Assembly: GCF_018599195.1 (NCBI RefSeq) | Contig: NZ_JAHFVK010000001.1 | Coordinates: forward strand, 1,786,428-1,850,427 | DNA length: 64,000 nt | Source of the DNA: Croceibacterium selenioxidans | GTDB taxonomy: Bacteria > Pseudomonadota > Alphaproteobacteria > Sphingomonadales > Sphingomonadaceae | Reading direction: 5' to 3' | Shown here: one piece after another, positions 52,299 through 61,067 of the stretch | Layout of the letters: each line of letters starts with the position of its first letter | Numbering within the stretch: position 1 is the stretch's first letter | Notes under the pieces: model-generated | What the model was told of the DNA's origin: nothing | Seen by the model: the letters and a program-made list of their open reading frames with translations, nothing else | The model's database searches: none | Translations under genes and position numbers: made by a program

Positions 52299-52834
52299 GA
52301 CTCCTCTCCTTCTGACTTAACGTGTCCGCTCCTCCCCGCGGCCGAAAGTCAGGCGCTCGATATTTGATCGGGCGAAAAGGTAAAACAGGCAATACCCGCC
52401 ACAGGGGGCAGCTATAATGGGTATACCCCTGATCCATTCAGGACATAACCCGACATCTATACTTAGATATTGACGGGTAATAATCACCATCAATTCCAAC
52501 GATCCAGAAATATTTTGAGTTACATTAAGTCACTTTTGACACATAGTTCCTACATCTATATCTTTTGAATTTCAATAGCTTGCGCGCGAAGCCACCGCAG
52601 GCCCCGCCCGCCAGAAGTCTGATAACGAGGATATTTGCCCGGCGATTGGGGTGCGACGCCAGCCCTTCACGAGCGCGCGCAGGGGCCTCGGACGTATCAA
52701 ATGCCGGGCAAACCCTCTGCACAATCGCGAAGACCGCGACTGTGCGCCAAGACCTCTCAGGCTTCACCTGCGCCTTCGATCTCGCCCGGATACCGACGCG
52801 ATGACCGGCTCATAGGGGCGACGGAATACCGAAG
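52299..52834. other. Long AT-richer intergenic region
   Basis: A 536-bp gap, markedly lower in GC than its surroundings between 52430 and 52575. It must hold the LuxR gene promoter. It also has TATAAT at 52413-52418 next to the palindrome GGGTATACCC (52419-52428), and a plus-strand TTGACA-N17-TATCTT (52536-52564) with no convincing gene after it. Short open frames here lack ribosome sites. Confidence 0.5.
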
Positions 52835-54001
52835 CTAAACCGGAAGTCCCACGTAGTTTTCGGCGATGCTGGTTTGGGCAGCCTTGCTCGAAGCAATGTA
52901 GTCGAGCTCGGCAACTTGCATCGCGCGCTCGAACGGACCGTCTTCGGGGAAGCGGTGCATCAGCCGGGTCAGCGACCAGCTGAACCGCTCGGCTTTCCAC
53001 ACTCGGGCGAGCGCCTTGTCGGAATAGCCCGCGATGGCATCGGCCTCATAACCCTTGAAGAACGCTCTCAGCGCCTCGGCCGCGTAATGCACGTCGCTCG
53101 CCGCAAGGTTGAGGCCCTTGGCTCCCGTGGGCGGCACGATGTGGGCGGCATCGCCGCACAGCAACAGAGAGCCGGCGCGCATCGGAGCAAACACATAGCT
53201 GCGAAGCGGCGCGATCGATTTCTCGAGCGAAGGTCCGCGCGTGATGTTGGCAGCGGCCTCGGGCCCCAGGCGGATCGACAACTCGTCCCAGATGCGCTCG
53301 TCGGGCCAATCCTCGACTTTCTCGGTGAGCGGCACGTCGATGTAGTAGCGGCTGCGCGTCTCGCTCCGCATCGAGGCAAGCGCGAACCCGCGTTCGTGAT
53401 TGGCGTAGATCAGCTCGTGGTTGCAGGGCGGGACGTCTGCGAGGATGCCGAGCCAGCCGAACGGATACTCGCGGTGGTACTCGGCGCCACGCGAAAGGAT
53501 CGACTGACGGCTCGGCCCGTGGAACCCGTCGCACCCGACGATGAAGCGAGCATCGATGCGCTGTTCCCCGCCGTCCTTGCCGAACGTCACGTAAGGGGCA
53601 TCGCTATCGATGTCATGCACCGCGGCATCGGTTGCCCCGTAGATGACCTCCAGCCCGCGCTCCTCGGTTGCGGCCATGAGATCGCGGGTGAGTTCGGTCT
53701 GGCCATAGACGACCACGTGCTTGCCGGTCAGGGCGGCGATGTCGATACGGATCAACCGCTCTCCGTTGGCAAGATTGAAGCCATCGTGTGGCAACCCTTC
53801 CGCCTTGAGCCGAGCGTCGAGCCCGAGGCGCTCCATCAGCGAGACGGTGATCTGCTCCAGCACGCCGGCCCTGATCCGGCCGAGCACGTAGTCACCCGTC
53901 TGCCGCTCGAGCACGATGCACTCGATCCCTTCGGCGCGAAGCAGGTGGCCAAGAAGAAGGCCGGCCGGACCGGCGCCGATGATGCAAACTTGAGTCTTCA
54001 T
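52835..54001 (-). CDS. pobA: 4-hydroxybenzoate 3-monooxygenase
   Basis: A 388-residue FAD-dependent hydroxylase converting 4-hydroxybenzoate to protocatechuate with NADPH and O2. The motifs are GAGPAG (N-terminal FAD site), GCDGFHGPSR (the DG motif) and LLCGDAAHIVPP (the GD motif); the length matches PobA (about 394). It is followed upstream on the same strand by an aldehyde dehydrogenase that could supply hydroxybenzoate from the aldehyde. No ring-cleavage genes for protocatechuate are seen nearby. Confidence 0.93.
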   Translation of the reverse strand: MKTQVCIIGAGPAGLLLGHLLRAEGIECIVLERQTGDYVLGRIRAGVLEQITVSLMERLGLDARLKAEGLPHDGFNLANGERLIRIDIAALTGKHVVVYGQTELTRDLMAATEERGLEVIYGATDAAVHDIDSDAPYVTFGKDGGEQRIDARFIVGCDGFHGPSRQSILSRGAEYHREYPFGWLGILADVPPCNHELIYANHERGFALASMRSETRSRYYIDVPLTEKVEDWPDERIWDELSIRLGPEAAANITRGPSLEKSIAPLRSYVFAPMRAGSLLLCGDAAHIVPPTGAKGLNLAASDVHYAAEALRAFFKGYEADAIAGYSDKALARVWKAERFSWSLTRLMHRFPEDGPFERAMQVAELDYIASSKAAQTSIAENYVGLPV

Positions 54002-54094
54002 GAGTTTCCGCGATTACAAAAGGGGACTGCCAGTCCTTTACCGGACCGACCGATCTCTTCCTTGCGCTCGATCAAGTGATCGGTCCGGCCGAAA

Positions 54095-55495
54095 TCAGAT
54101 CGGATAATGGCCCGGTTCGGTCTCGAAAGTGATCCAGCGCAGTTCGGTAAATGCGTCGATCCCTGCCTTGCCGCCGAACCGGCCATGGCCCGAGGCCTTA
54201 ACTCCGCCAAACGGCATCTGCGGCTCGTCCGACACCGTTGAGGCGTTGATGTGGCAGATGCCCGAATGGATCTGCCGTGCGACCCGGATGCCGCGCGCGG
54301 TGTCGCGGGTGAACACCGCCGAAGACAGGCCATACTCGGTGTCGTTCGCAAGTTCGATCGCGTGCGCTTCGTCGCGGGCGCGGATGATGCCGACGACCGG
54401 GCCGAAGCTTTCGTCGCGAAACAACTTCATGTCCGGCGTCACCTTGTCGACCAGGTGCGCGGGCATCAGCACGTTCTGGGTCGTCTCGCCCCCAGTGAGG
54501 AGTGCGGCGCCCTTGCCCACCGCTTCCTCGATGAGCGAATAGCAGTGCTCCACGGTCTTGCGGTCGACCACGGCGCCGAGCGGTGTCTTGCCTTCTCGCG
54601 GATCGCCGACCGGCATGGTCTCGACCTTGGCCTTGAACTTGGCGGCGAATTCATCAGCCACCGCCTCGACCACGATGATCCGTTCGGTCGACATGCAAAT
54701 CTGGCCCTGGTTCATGTACGCCCCGAAGGCTGCCGCCTTCACCGCCTCGTCGAGGTCGGCGTCATCGAGCACGAGCATCGGAGCTTTGCCACCGAGTTCG
54801 AGCAGGACGGGCTTAAGGTGTTCGGCCGCCCGCTTCGCGATGATCCGCCCGACCGCCGTCGAACCGGTGAAATTGATCCGCCGCACTTCAGGCGCATCGA
54901 TCAGGGCGCCGACCACTTCGCCCGCATCGGCCGGGGCGTTGGTGACGACATTGACCACGCCGTCCGGGAATCCCGCTTCGGCAAAGGACTCGATGATCAG
55001 AGCGTGGGTGCGAGGGCAGGTCTCGGAGGCCTTGAGAATCACAGAATTGCCGCAGGCGAGCGGCACCGCAATGGCGCGTACGCCGAGGATGATCGGGGCG
55101 TTCCAAGGGGCAATGCCCAGGATCACGCCGACCGGCTCGCGCAGCGCCATCGCCACGGTACCGGGATGGTCGGAGGGAATGACCTCTCCCTGGATCTGCG
55201 TGGTGATCGCGGCGGCTTCACGGATCATGCCGGCGGCGAGCATGAGGTTGAACATGGCCCAGCCCGCGGTGGCGCCGATCTCGCCCATCATCGCGGCGAC
55301 GAAATCGTCCTTGCGCGCTTCAAGCGCCGCGGCGGCCTTCATCAGGACGGCGCGGCGGGCATTCGGCCCCTGCTGCGACCAGGCGACGAACCCTTGCTGT
55401 GCGCGGGCAGCGATCGCCGGTATGTCGGCGGCCTTCATCGCCTCCGCGCTCGAAGCGATGTCTCCCGTCATCGGGTTGATGCGTTCGAACTTCAT
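54095..55495 (-). CDS. Aldehyde dehydrogenase, aromatic-aldehyde (vanillin/salicylaldehyde) type
   Basis: A 466-residue NAD(P)-dependent aldehyde dehydrogenase. It has GIAPWNAPIILGVRAIAVPLACGN, the Glu of LLELGGKAPM and the catalytic Cys in NQGQICMSTERI, the last strongly resembling the salicylaldehyde/vanillin/benzaldehyde dehydrogenase group. The ATG at 55495 begins a normal N-terminus (MKFERINPMTGD); the longer frame to 55867 is not used. It lies 93 bp upstream of pobA on the same strand, suggesting oxidation of 4-hydroxybenzaldehyde. Confidence 0.88.
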   Translation of the reverse strand: MKFERINPMTGDIASSAEAMKAADIPAIAARAQQGFVAWSQQGPNARRAVLMKAAAALEARKDDFVAAMMGEIGATAGWAMFNLMLAAGMIREAAAITTQIQGEVIPSDHPGTVAMALREPVGVILGIAPWNAPIILGVRAIAVPLACGNSVILKASETCPRTHALIIESFAEAGFPDGVVNVVTNAPADAGEVVGALIDAPEVRRINFTGSTAVGRIIAKRAAEHLKPVLLELGGKAPMLVLDDADLDEAVKAAAFGAYMNQGQICMSTERIIVVEAVADEFAAKFKAKVETMPVGDPREGKTPLGAVVDRKTVEHCYSLIEEAVGKGAALLTGGETTQNVLMPAHLVDKVTPDMKLFRDESFGPVVGIIRARDEAHAIELANDTEYGLSSAVFTRDTARGIRVARQIHSGICHINASTVSDEPQMPFGGVKASGHGRFGGKAGIDAFTELRWITFETEPGHYPI

Positions 55496-55775
55496 AGGTC
55501 CTCTCCAGTCTAGGGTGGACTCAGGTAGCCTCCACCACCTGCGTGCCGTTAACGCGGACCGCGATAACCGGTCCGGCCAAACAGACAAGCTCAACGTCGG
55601 CCGCCAGCGGATATCGAGTTCGGCTTTTCCGGTCAACCCGTTGAAAATCAACAGAATATGAGAGAGTGGACAGTGACCGAATTCCCAGCGGCTAATTCCG
55701 GTCGGGCGATCCCCGCTGGCGAGCCCAAGACCCCGCCCACCGCGGCTACACGCATTGCGAATAAGGGCCAGGCAG

Positions 55776-56627
55776 CTACATGTTGGTCTGATCGGGTGGG
55801 ACGCCCTTCGGCAACCGAGCGGCGCAGGTCGGGTCTTGGCGCAAGACGTTGCCGACACCCAGGCCATAACAACTCATCGAAATGGACCCCATGGAGTAGC
55901 CGCGAACCAGGGGTTCAGGTGAAACGCCTTCAGCTGCGCACAGTCCCGCTAGATAGAGAAGAGGCAGGAAGTGGTCCGGCGTGGGGACGGACAGGGCGTA
56001 ATCGGGATGTTGCGCAACCTTGAGGATATCGCCAGGTCCAAGATTGAGTTGTTCGGCAACGGCGTCGTCGAAACGTTGGGCCCAGTCGTAGGCCAGGTTT
56101 GGCCGATCCCATTGCAGGCGCTGCAAGTTGTGAACCACATTGCCACTGGCCAGGATCATCACGCCACGCTCACGCAAAGAGGCGAGCTTCGTGGCCAATT
56201 CGACGTGATATTCCAGAGGACGAAGCGCGTTCAACGAAAGCTGCACGACGGGAATCGAGGCATCCGGATATAAGTGCGCGAGGACCGACCAGGTACCGTG
56301 GTCCAGACCCCATTGGTCCCGATCGAGGCCGATCCAACTCGGCCGCACGAGCTCAATGATTTCCCCGGCTAGATCTGGATCCCCCAGAGCGGGGTAGGCG
56401 AACTCGAACAGCTGCTCGGGGAATCCATAGAAGTCGTGGATGGTCCTGGGGTTTGCCATCCCGGTCACTGCGGTGGCGCCGAAGTACCAATGCGCCGAGA
56501 TCGCGAGGATCGCTCTCGGCTTTGGAAGATGATGGCCAAACGCACGCCAAGCTTCCGTAAAGCCATTGAGCTCAAGAGTGTTCATGGGGCTGCCATGACC
56601 TATGAACAGCGCAGGTGCCTTTGCCAT
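55776..56627 (-). CDS. ygiD: 4,5-DOPA dioxygenase extradiol-like protein (LigB superfamily)
   Basis: A 283-residue class III extradiol dioxygenase. Metal-binding His residues are visible in FIGHGSPM and ISAHWYF, with further His in LDHGTWSVL and GNVVHNLQ. Length and wording match YgiD/DODA, which cleaves DOPA-like catechols, rather than the LigB subunit of protocatechuate 4,5-dioxygenase. It lies on the same strand as the aldehyde dehydrogenase with a 280-bp gap in which I see no gene. Confidence 0.88.
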   Translation of the reverse strand: MAKAPALFIGHGSPMNTLELNGFTEAWRAFGHHLPKPRAILAISAHWYFGATAVTGMANPRTIHDFYGFPEQLFEFAYPALGDPDLAGEIIELVRPSWIGLDRDQWGLDHGTWSVLAHLYPDASIPVVQLSLNALRPLEYHVELATKLASLRERGVMILASGNVVHNLQRLQWDRPNLAYDWAQRFDDAVAEQLNLGPGDILKVAQHPDYALSVPTPDHFLPLLYLAGLCAAEGVSPEPLVRGYSMGSISMSCYGLGVGNVLRQDPTCAARLPKGVPPDQTNM

Positions 56628-56672
56628 GCCAACTACTCCTTCGCGGCTCTGCCCGCACTGCCAGGCGCAATT

Positions 56673-57563
56673 CTACCTTGCGGGATCGATGTAGCGCACG
56701 ATCAGAAGGTCACCTTCGATGGCTTCGGCGAGGCGCTTCGCCGTGCTTCCGATCAAAGCATCGAAAAGGGCCCCGCGTCTGTGACTGCCGATCACTGTGA
56801 GATGGATGTCGTGGTTTTCGATATAATCCCCGAGCAGAGCTTCGGGACAACCGTGCTCTATGACGACCTGCGTCCGTTCTCTCAGATCCGGCTCGATCCG
56901 AGGATCGCTCAGCACACTTGCGGTCACCTCGTCTTCAATGACGCGCAGTTCGCTGTGAATATCACGATCCACGACGAAACCGGCGTAAGGGACGTCGTAC
57001 CCATGGAACAGCGTCAGGGAACTGGTCGGAAAGTAGGCGGCAGCCGTTCGAAGCCCCAATATCGAGGCGTCCGAGAAATCCGTGGTCACTACGATGTTGT
57101 GATAGGGAGCCGCGACCCGGTCATTGACCATGAGCACGGGAAGATAGGTCGCCCTGACGATCCGGTTAACAGTGCTCCCGAATACCATGCGAGCTAGAGA
57201 CTCCGCCCTGACGGCGCCCGTCAGTATCAGGTCGCAGTTTTCGCGGATCGCGATCTCCACCAGCTTTTCGGCCGGATCACCTTCTGCGACGACAGCGCGG
57301 ATCTCGTCGGAGGCAGCGGCCAAGTCTCTTTTGAGTCTCCAGCGCATTCGTTCGACGGGATCCGGTATTCGCCGCCATGCCCGTCGCTTGTGGTCGAGGC
57401 AGTGTTGCGGGGTGTCGGCCGGGTCGATGATGTAGGCCGCGATGACTTCGGCACCGAATTCCTTCGCCAACTGCAGAGCGCGGTCGACAGCGCGATCGCA
57501 GCGCACGGTGAGGTCCGTCGCGACCAGGATCCTTTGCGGGCGGGAGAGGGTTATGTCGCTCAA
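56673..57563 (-). CDS. Universal stress protein with two UspA domains
   Basis: A 296-residue tandem UspA protein. Domain 1 (about 10-150) starts RILVATDLTVRCDRAVDRAL; domain 2 (about 155-290) ends GSHRRGALFDALIGSTAKRL, resembling the G-x2-G-x9-G-S/T nucleotide-binding loop. Such proteins modulate survival under stress, including energy and redox stress. It is divergent from the Mrp antiporter operon, with which it shares a 230-bp upstream region. Confidence 0.9.
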   Translation of the reverse strand: MSDITLSRPQRILVATDLTVRCDRAVDRALQLAKEFGAEVIAAYIIDPADTPQHCLDHKRRAWRRIPDPVERMRWRLKRDLAAASDEIRAVVAEGDPAEKLVEIAIRENCDLILTGAVRAESLARMVFGSTVNRIVRATYLPVLMVNDRVAAPYHNIVVTTDFSDASILGLRTAAAYFPTSSLTLFHGYDVPYAGFVVDRDIHSELRVIEDEVTASVLSDPRIEPDLRERTQVVIEHGCPEALLGDYIENHDIHLTVIGSHRRGALFDALIGSTAKRLAEAIEGDLLIVRYIDPAR

Positions 57564-57795
57564 GGGCAGTCCTTCTCTTTGCCCCTCATAGTCAGGCTAG
57601 TCGATTCAGCGCATTAAGGCCAGCCGTGCAAAAATCTCTATTTTACAGCGACAAAAGACGCGGGTCATGCAAAGATTGGAGACCAGCATGAAACCGGCCA
57701 ACGTCAATCAGCGCCCCGCCTGCGAGGTAACAGGGTTGTGACCTGGGGCACTTTGCCTACGATGGATGGCTCCATCCGTTCCAATCGGAGGCGGC

Positions 57796-60729
57796 GTGCT
57801 AAAGGTGACTAGCGAGAGCCTTTTGTGGCTTATGCTTGCGTTGCCATTTCTGGGCAGCCTGCTGTCGTCGATCCTTCCGGCGCGCAAGCGGAACACGGCG
57901 GGCATCCTGGCTGGCGTGGTCATGCTCCTGGCGAGCGTCGTGGCGATTGGCCTCTACTCGTCGATCTCGGAGGGAAGCGTTGTCCGCAGCCGGATTCCAT
58001 GGCTCCCGTCCCTCGGACTAGAGATCGTCCTCAGACTAGATGGACTGTCCTGGTTGTTCGCCGCCCTTGTCCTCGTGGTCGGCTTTCTCGTGGTGGTCTA
58101 CTCGCGATACTACATGTCGCCGGAAGATCCCGTCCCGCGCTTCTTCGCCTACCTGCTCGCATTCGCAGGTTCCATGGTCGGGCTGGTGCTTTCGGGGAAC
58201 CTCATCCAGCTGGTCTTCTTCTGGGAGTTGACCAGCCTCTTCTCATTTCTCTTGATCGGTTACTGGTATCACAACGAACGCGCACGAAGCGGCGCGCGCA
58301 TGGCGCTCATCGTCACTGCCACCGGCGGGCTCTGCCTTCTGGCGGGGGTGATGCTGCTAGGCAAAATTGCCGGAAGCTACGATCTGGACGCGGTGTTCCT
58401 TGCGGCGGATCGTATCCGCCAAAGTGAACTTTATCTGCCCGCACTGGGGTTGATCCTGATCGGCGCCTTTACCAAGAGCGCACAGTTCCCGTTCCATTTT
58501 TGGTTGCCCCACGCCATGGCGGCACCGACGCCTGTCTCCGCCTACCTTCATTCTGCCACTTTGGTGAAGGCAGGGATATTTCTTCTTATCCGCTTCTGGC
58601 CTGTGCTGGCCGGCACGGAAGCCTGGTTCGCCACGGTCACGACCGTCGGCTTGTGCACGCTGATCCTGGGCGCGTGGGTGGCTATATTCCAACAGGACCT
58701 CAAAGGGCTCCTTGCCTATTCCACGATCAGCCATCTTGGGCTGATCACTTTACTGCTTGGCCTGAACAGCCCGCTGGCCACCGTCGCGGCGATCTTTCAC
58801 ACACTGAACCATGCCACCTTCAAGGCTTCCTTGTTCATGGCGGTCGGCATTATCGATCACGAGACCGGCACACGGGACATCAGAAAGCTGAGCGGGCTTG
58901 CGCGTTACATGCCCATCACGGCCACGCTCGCCGTCATTGCTGCGGGAGCCATGGCGGGAGTGCCACTGCTCAACGGTTTCCTCTCCAAGGAAATGTTCCT
59001 CGCCGAAGCTCTGGACCTGCACCGGGAATCCTTCGCCGGGCGAACTCTTCCCTTCCTTGCGACGTTGGCCCTTGCATTCAGCGTACTCTATTCGGTGCGC
59101 TTCATTCACCAGAGCTTCTTTGGGCCGCCTCCCCAGGATCTGCCGCGCGAGCCACAAGAGGCACCACGCTGGATGCGGATGCCAATCGAAGTCCTGGTCG
59201 TCGCGTGTCTCGTCGTAGGTATGGTCCCTGCCCTAACCGTGGCGCCCTTGCTCGGTGCAGCGGCCTATTCGGTTCTGGGTCCGAACACACCGAGCTACAG
59301 CCTGGCCATCTGGCACGGCTTCAACGCCCCGCTTGTCCTTAGCCTTCTGGCTCTTCTTCTCGGTGCCTTGGGATACGTTCTTTTCGGCAAGCGCCTGAAT
59401 CGCCAGGATGGGACCCCCCTCGTCGGCGTGTTCAAGGGACGGCGCGCGTTCGAAACAGTTCTGTCGCTGTTGATCCGCGGAGCCCGCCGAACCATGGAAT
59501 TCGTGGGAACGCGGCGATTGCAGCCCCAGCTTCGCGTGCTTGTCCTCGCTGCCTGTTTTGCGGGGCTGCTGCCTTTTCTGCGCTATGGGTACCAGGGCGG
59601 CACCAAGGTGGGCACGCCGCTCGACCCGGCCTTCGCGCTGATCTGGCTCGTTGGCGGTATCTGCGCCGTGGCGGCCGCCTGGACGGCAAAATACCACAGG
59701 TTCGCGGCGCTGATCCTGATGGCAGGGGCGGGATTGGTAAGCTGCGTCAGCTTTGTCTGGCTGTCCTCCCCGGATCTCGCCCTCACCCAGTTGCTGGTGG
59801 AAACAGTTACGACCTTGCTGTTGCTACTCGGCTTGCGCTGGTTGCCGGCGAGATCGCGCGATCTCTGGCCGGGCAGTCGTACGCCTTGGCGCGTCAGGTT
59901 TCGCCGCGGGGGCGATGTGACCCTTGCTCTGGCGGCGGGCTCCGGCATCGCGCTGCTATCCTACGCGATCATGACCCGCGAAATGCCCAACTCGATATCG
60001 AGGTATTTCGTCGAACACTCCTATCCGGACGGGGGCGGACGAAATGTCGTAAACGTCATCCTGGTCGACTTTCGTGGGTTCGATACGCTGGGCGAGATGA
60101 CGGTTTTGGCGATTGTAGCGCTGACCGTCTTCGCGCTGCTGCGGCGCTTTCGTCCCGCGCCCGAAAGTGTCCGCAGCCCAGAGCAGCAACGCCTTCAGGA
60201 TGCGTCCGACGATGCGAGGGAAGGACGCGAACGGGGCGACACGTTGGCGGACTACCTTCTGGTCCCTCGCACGATAATGGAGTGGCTCTTTCCCGCGATA
60301 ATTGTCCTCGCTTTCTATCTCCTGATGCGTGGGCACGATCTTCCGGGCGGAGGATTTGCCGCCGGGGTGACGATGTCGATCGCGCTTATTCTCCAATACC
60401 TGGCGTCCGGAACGCGGCGCGTCGAGGACCGGCTAAGAGTCCATCCTTTAAGGTGGATGGGTTCCGGGCTCCTCCTGGCGGTGGTCACTGGGCTGGGAGC
60501 ATGGTGGTTCGATTATCCATTTCTCACGTCCTGGTTCAGGTATGTCGACCTTCCGCTCCTGGGCGAGGTGCCGCTCGCAACGGCACTTCTCTTCGATATC
60601 GGGGTATTTCTGCTGGTGATCGGCGCGATCGCGCTCATCCTGGTAGCCATCGCGCATCAGTCGATACGCACCACGCGGCGTAGGCCGGAACCGCCGCTGG
60701 CGGTGAAATCCGGCGAGGAGGAAGCGTAA
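57796..60729 (+). CDS. mrpA: Mrp-type Na+(K+)/H+ antiporter subunit A, fused to subunit B
   Basis: A 977-residue membrane protein. The first half is NuoL-like, with FWELTSLFSFLLIGYW and SAQFPFHFWLPHAMAAPTPVSAYLHSATLVKAG; a MrpA-specific C-terminal part follows, and the last 160 residues (LPRTIMEWLFP-like segment onward, LMRGHDLPGGGFAAG) are an MrpB domain, so A and B are fused as in alphaproteobacterial PhaAB. GTG 57796 is preferred (GGAGG 6-7 nt upstream) over ATG 57766. It exports Na+ or K+ in exchange for protons. Confidence 0.93.
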   Translation: MLKVTSESLLWLMLALPFLGSLLSSILPARKRNTAGILAGVVMLLASVVAIGLYSSISEGSVVRSRIPWLPSLGLEIVLRLDGLSWLFAALVLVVGFLVVVYSRYYMSPEDPVPRFFAYLLAFAGSMVGLVLSGNLIQLVFFWELTSLFSFLLIGYWYHNERARSGARMALIVTATGGLCLLAGVMLLGKIAGSYDLDAVFLAADRIRQSELYLPALGLILIGAFTKSAQFPFHFWLPHAMAAPTPVSAYLHSATLVKAGIFLLIRFWPVLAGTEAWFATVTTVGLCTLILGAWVAIFQQDLKGLLAYSTISHLGLITLLLGLNSPLATVAAIFHTLNHATFKASLFMAVGIIDHETGTRDIRKLSGLARYMPITATLAVIAAGAMAGVPLLNGFLSKEMFLAEALDLHRESFAGRTLPFLATLALAFSVLYSVRFIHQSFFGPPPQDLPREPQEAPRWMRMPIEVLVVACLVVGMVPALTVAPLLGAAAYSVLGPNTPSYSLAIWHGFNAPLVLSLLALLLGALGYVLFGKRLNRQDGTPLVGVFKGRRAFETVLSLLIRGARRTMEFVGTRRLQPQLRVLVLAACFAGLLPFLRYGYQGGTKVGTPLDPAFALIWLVGGICAVAAAWTAKYHRFAALILMAGAGLVSCVSFVWLSSPDLALTQLLVETVTTLLLLLGLRWLPARSRDLWPGSRTPWRVRFRRGGDVTLALAAGSGIALLSYAIMTREMPNSISRYFVEHSYPDGGGRNVVNVILVDFRGFDTLGEMTVLAIVALTVFALLRRFRPAPESVRSPEQQRLQDASDDAREGRERGDTLADYLLVPRTIMEWLFPAIIVLAFYLLMRGHDLPGGGFAAGVTMSIALILQYLASGTRRVEDRLRVHPLRWMGSGLLLAVVTGLGAWWFDYPFLTSWFRYVDLPLLGEVPLATALLFDIGVFLLVIGAIALILVAIAHQSIRTTRRRPEPPLAVKSGEEEA

Positions 60730-61067
60730 TGGAGGCGGTCCTTGCTCTCGGCATTGGAGTTTTCACCGCAGCCGGGGTCTGGCTCATTTTACGGCCCCGA
60801 ACCTTCCAGGTGATCATTGGCCTCTCGCTCATCTCATATGCCGTGAACCTGTTCATATATGCGGCCGGGCGGCTCAAGGTTGATGCCCCGCCCCTTGTTG
60901 GCACGGTGAACCCCGATCCCGCCCTTTTTGACGACCCGCTACCCCAGGCGCTTGTCCTGACCGCGATCGTCATTTCGTTCGCGATGACCGCCCTTTTGCT
61001 CGTGGTCCTTTTGGCCTCGAGGGGACTGACTGGCACGGATCATGTCGACGGGGACGAGGGAGAATGA
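60729..61067 (+). CDS. mrpC: Mrp antiporter subunit C
   Basis: A 112-residue NuoK-like subunit with three TM helices and the family signature QVIIGLSLISYAVNLFIYAAGR. The ATG shares a base with the TAA stop of subunit A, and the stop overlaps subunit D by 4 bp, so translation is coupled. Confidence 0.93.
   Translation: MEAVLALGIGVFTAAGVWLILRPRTFQVIIGLSLISYAVNLFIYAAGRLKVDAPPLVGTVNPDPALFDDPLPQALVLTAIVISFAMTALLLVVLLASRGLTGTDHVDGDEGE

Noticed and set aside
52565..52804. A 79-codon plus-strand open frame behind the promoter-like sequence
   Set aside because: No ribosome binding site and no recognisable features; kept only as a possible non-coding transcript.
55776..56627. Protocatechuate 4,5-dioxygenase LigB
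   Set aside because: Length and motifs fit the YgiD/DODA branch, and there is no LigA partner gene.
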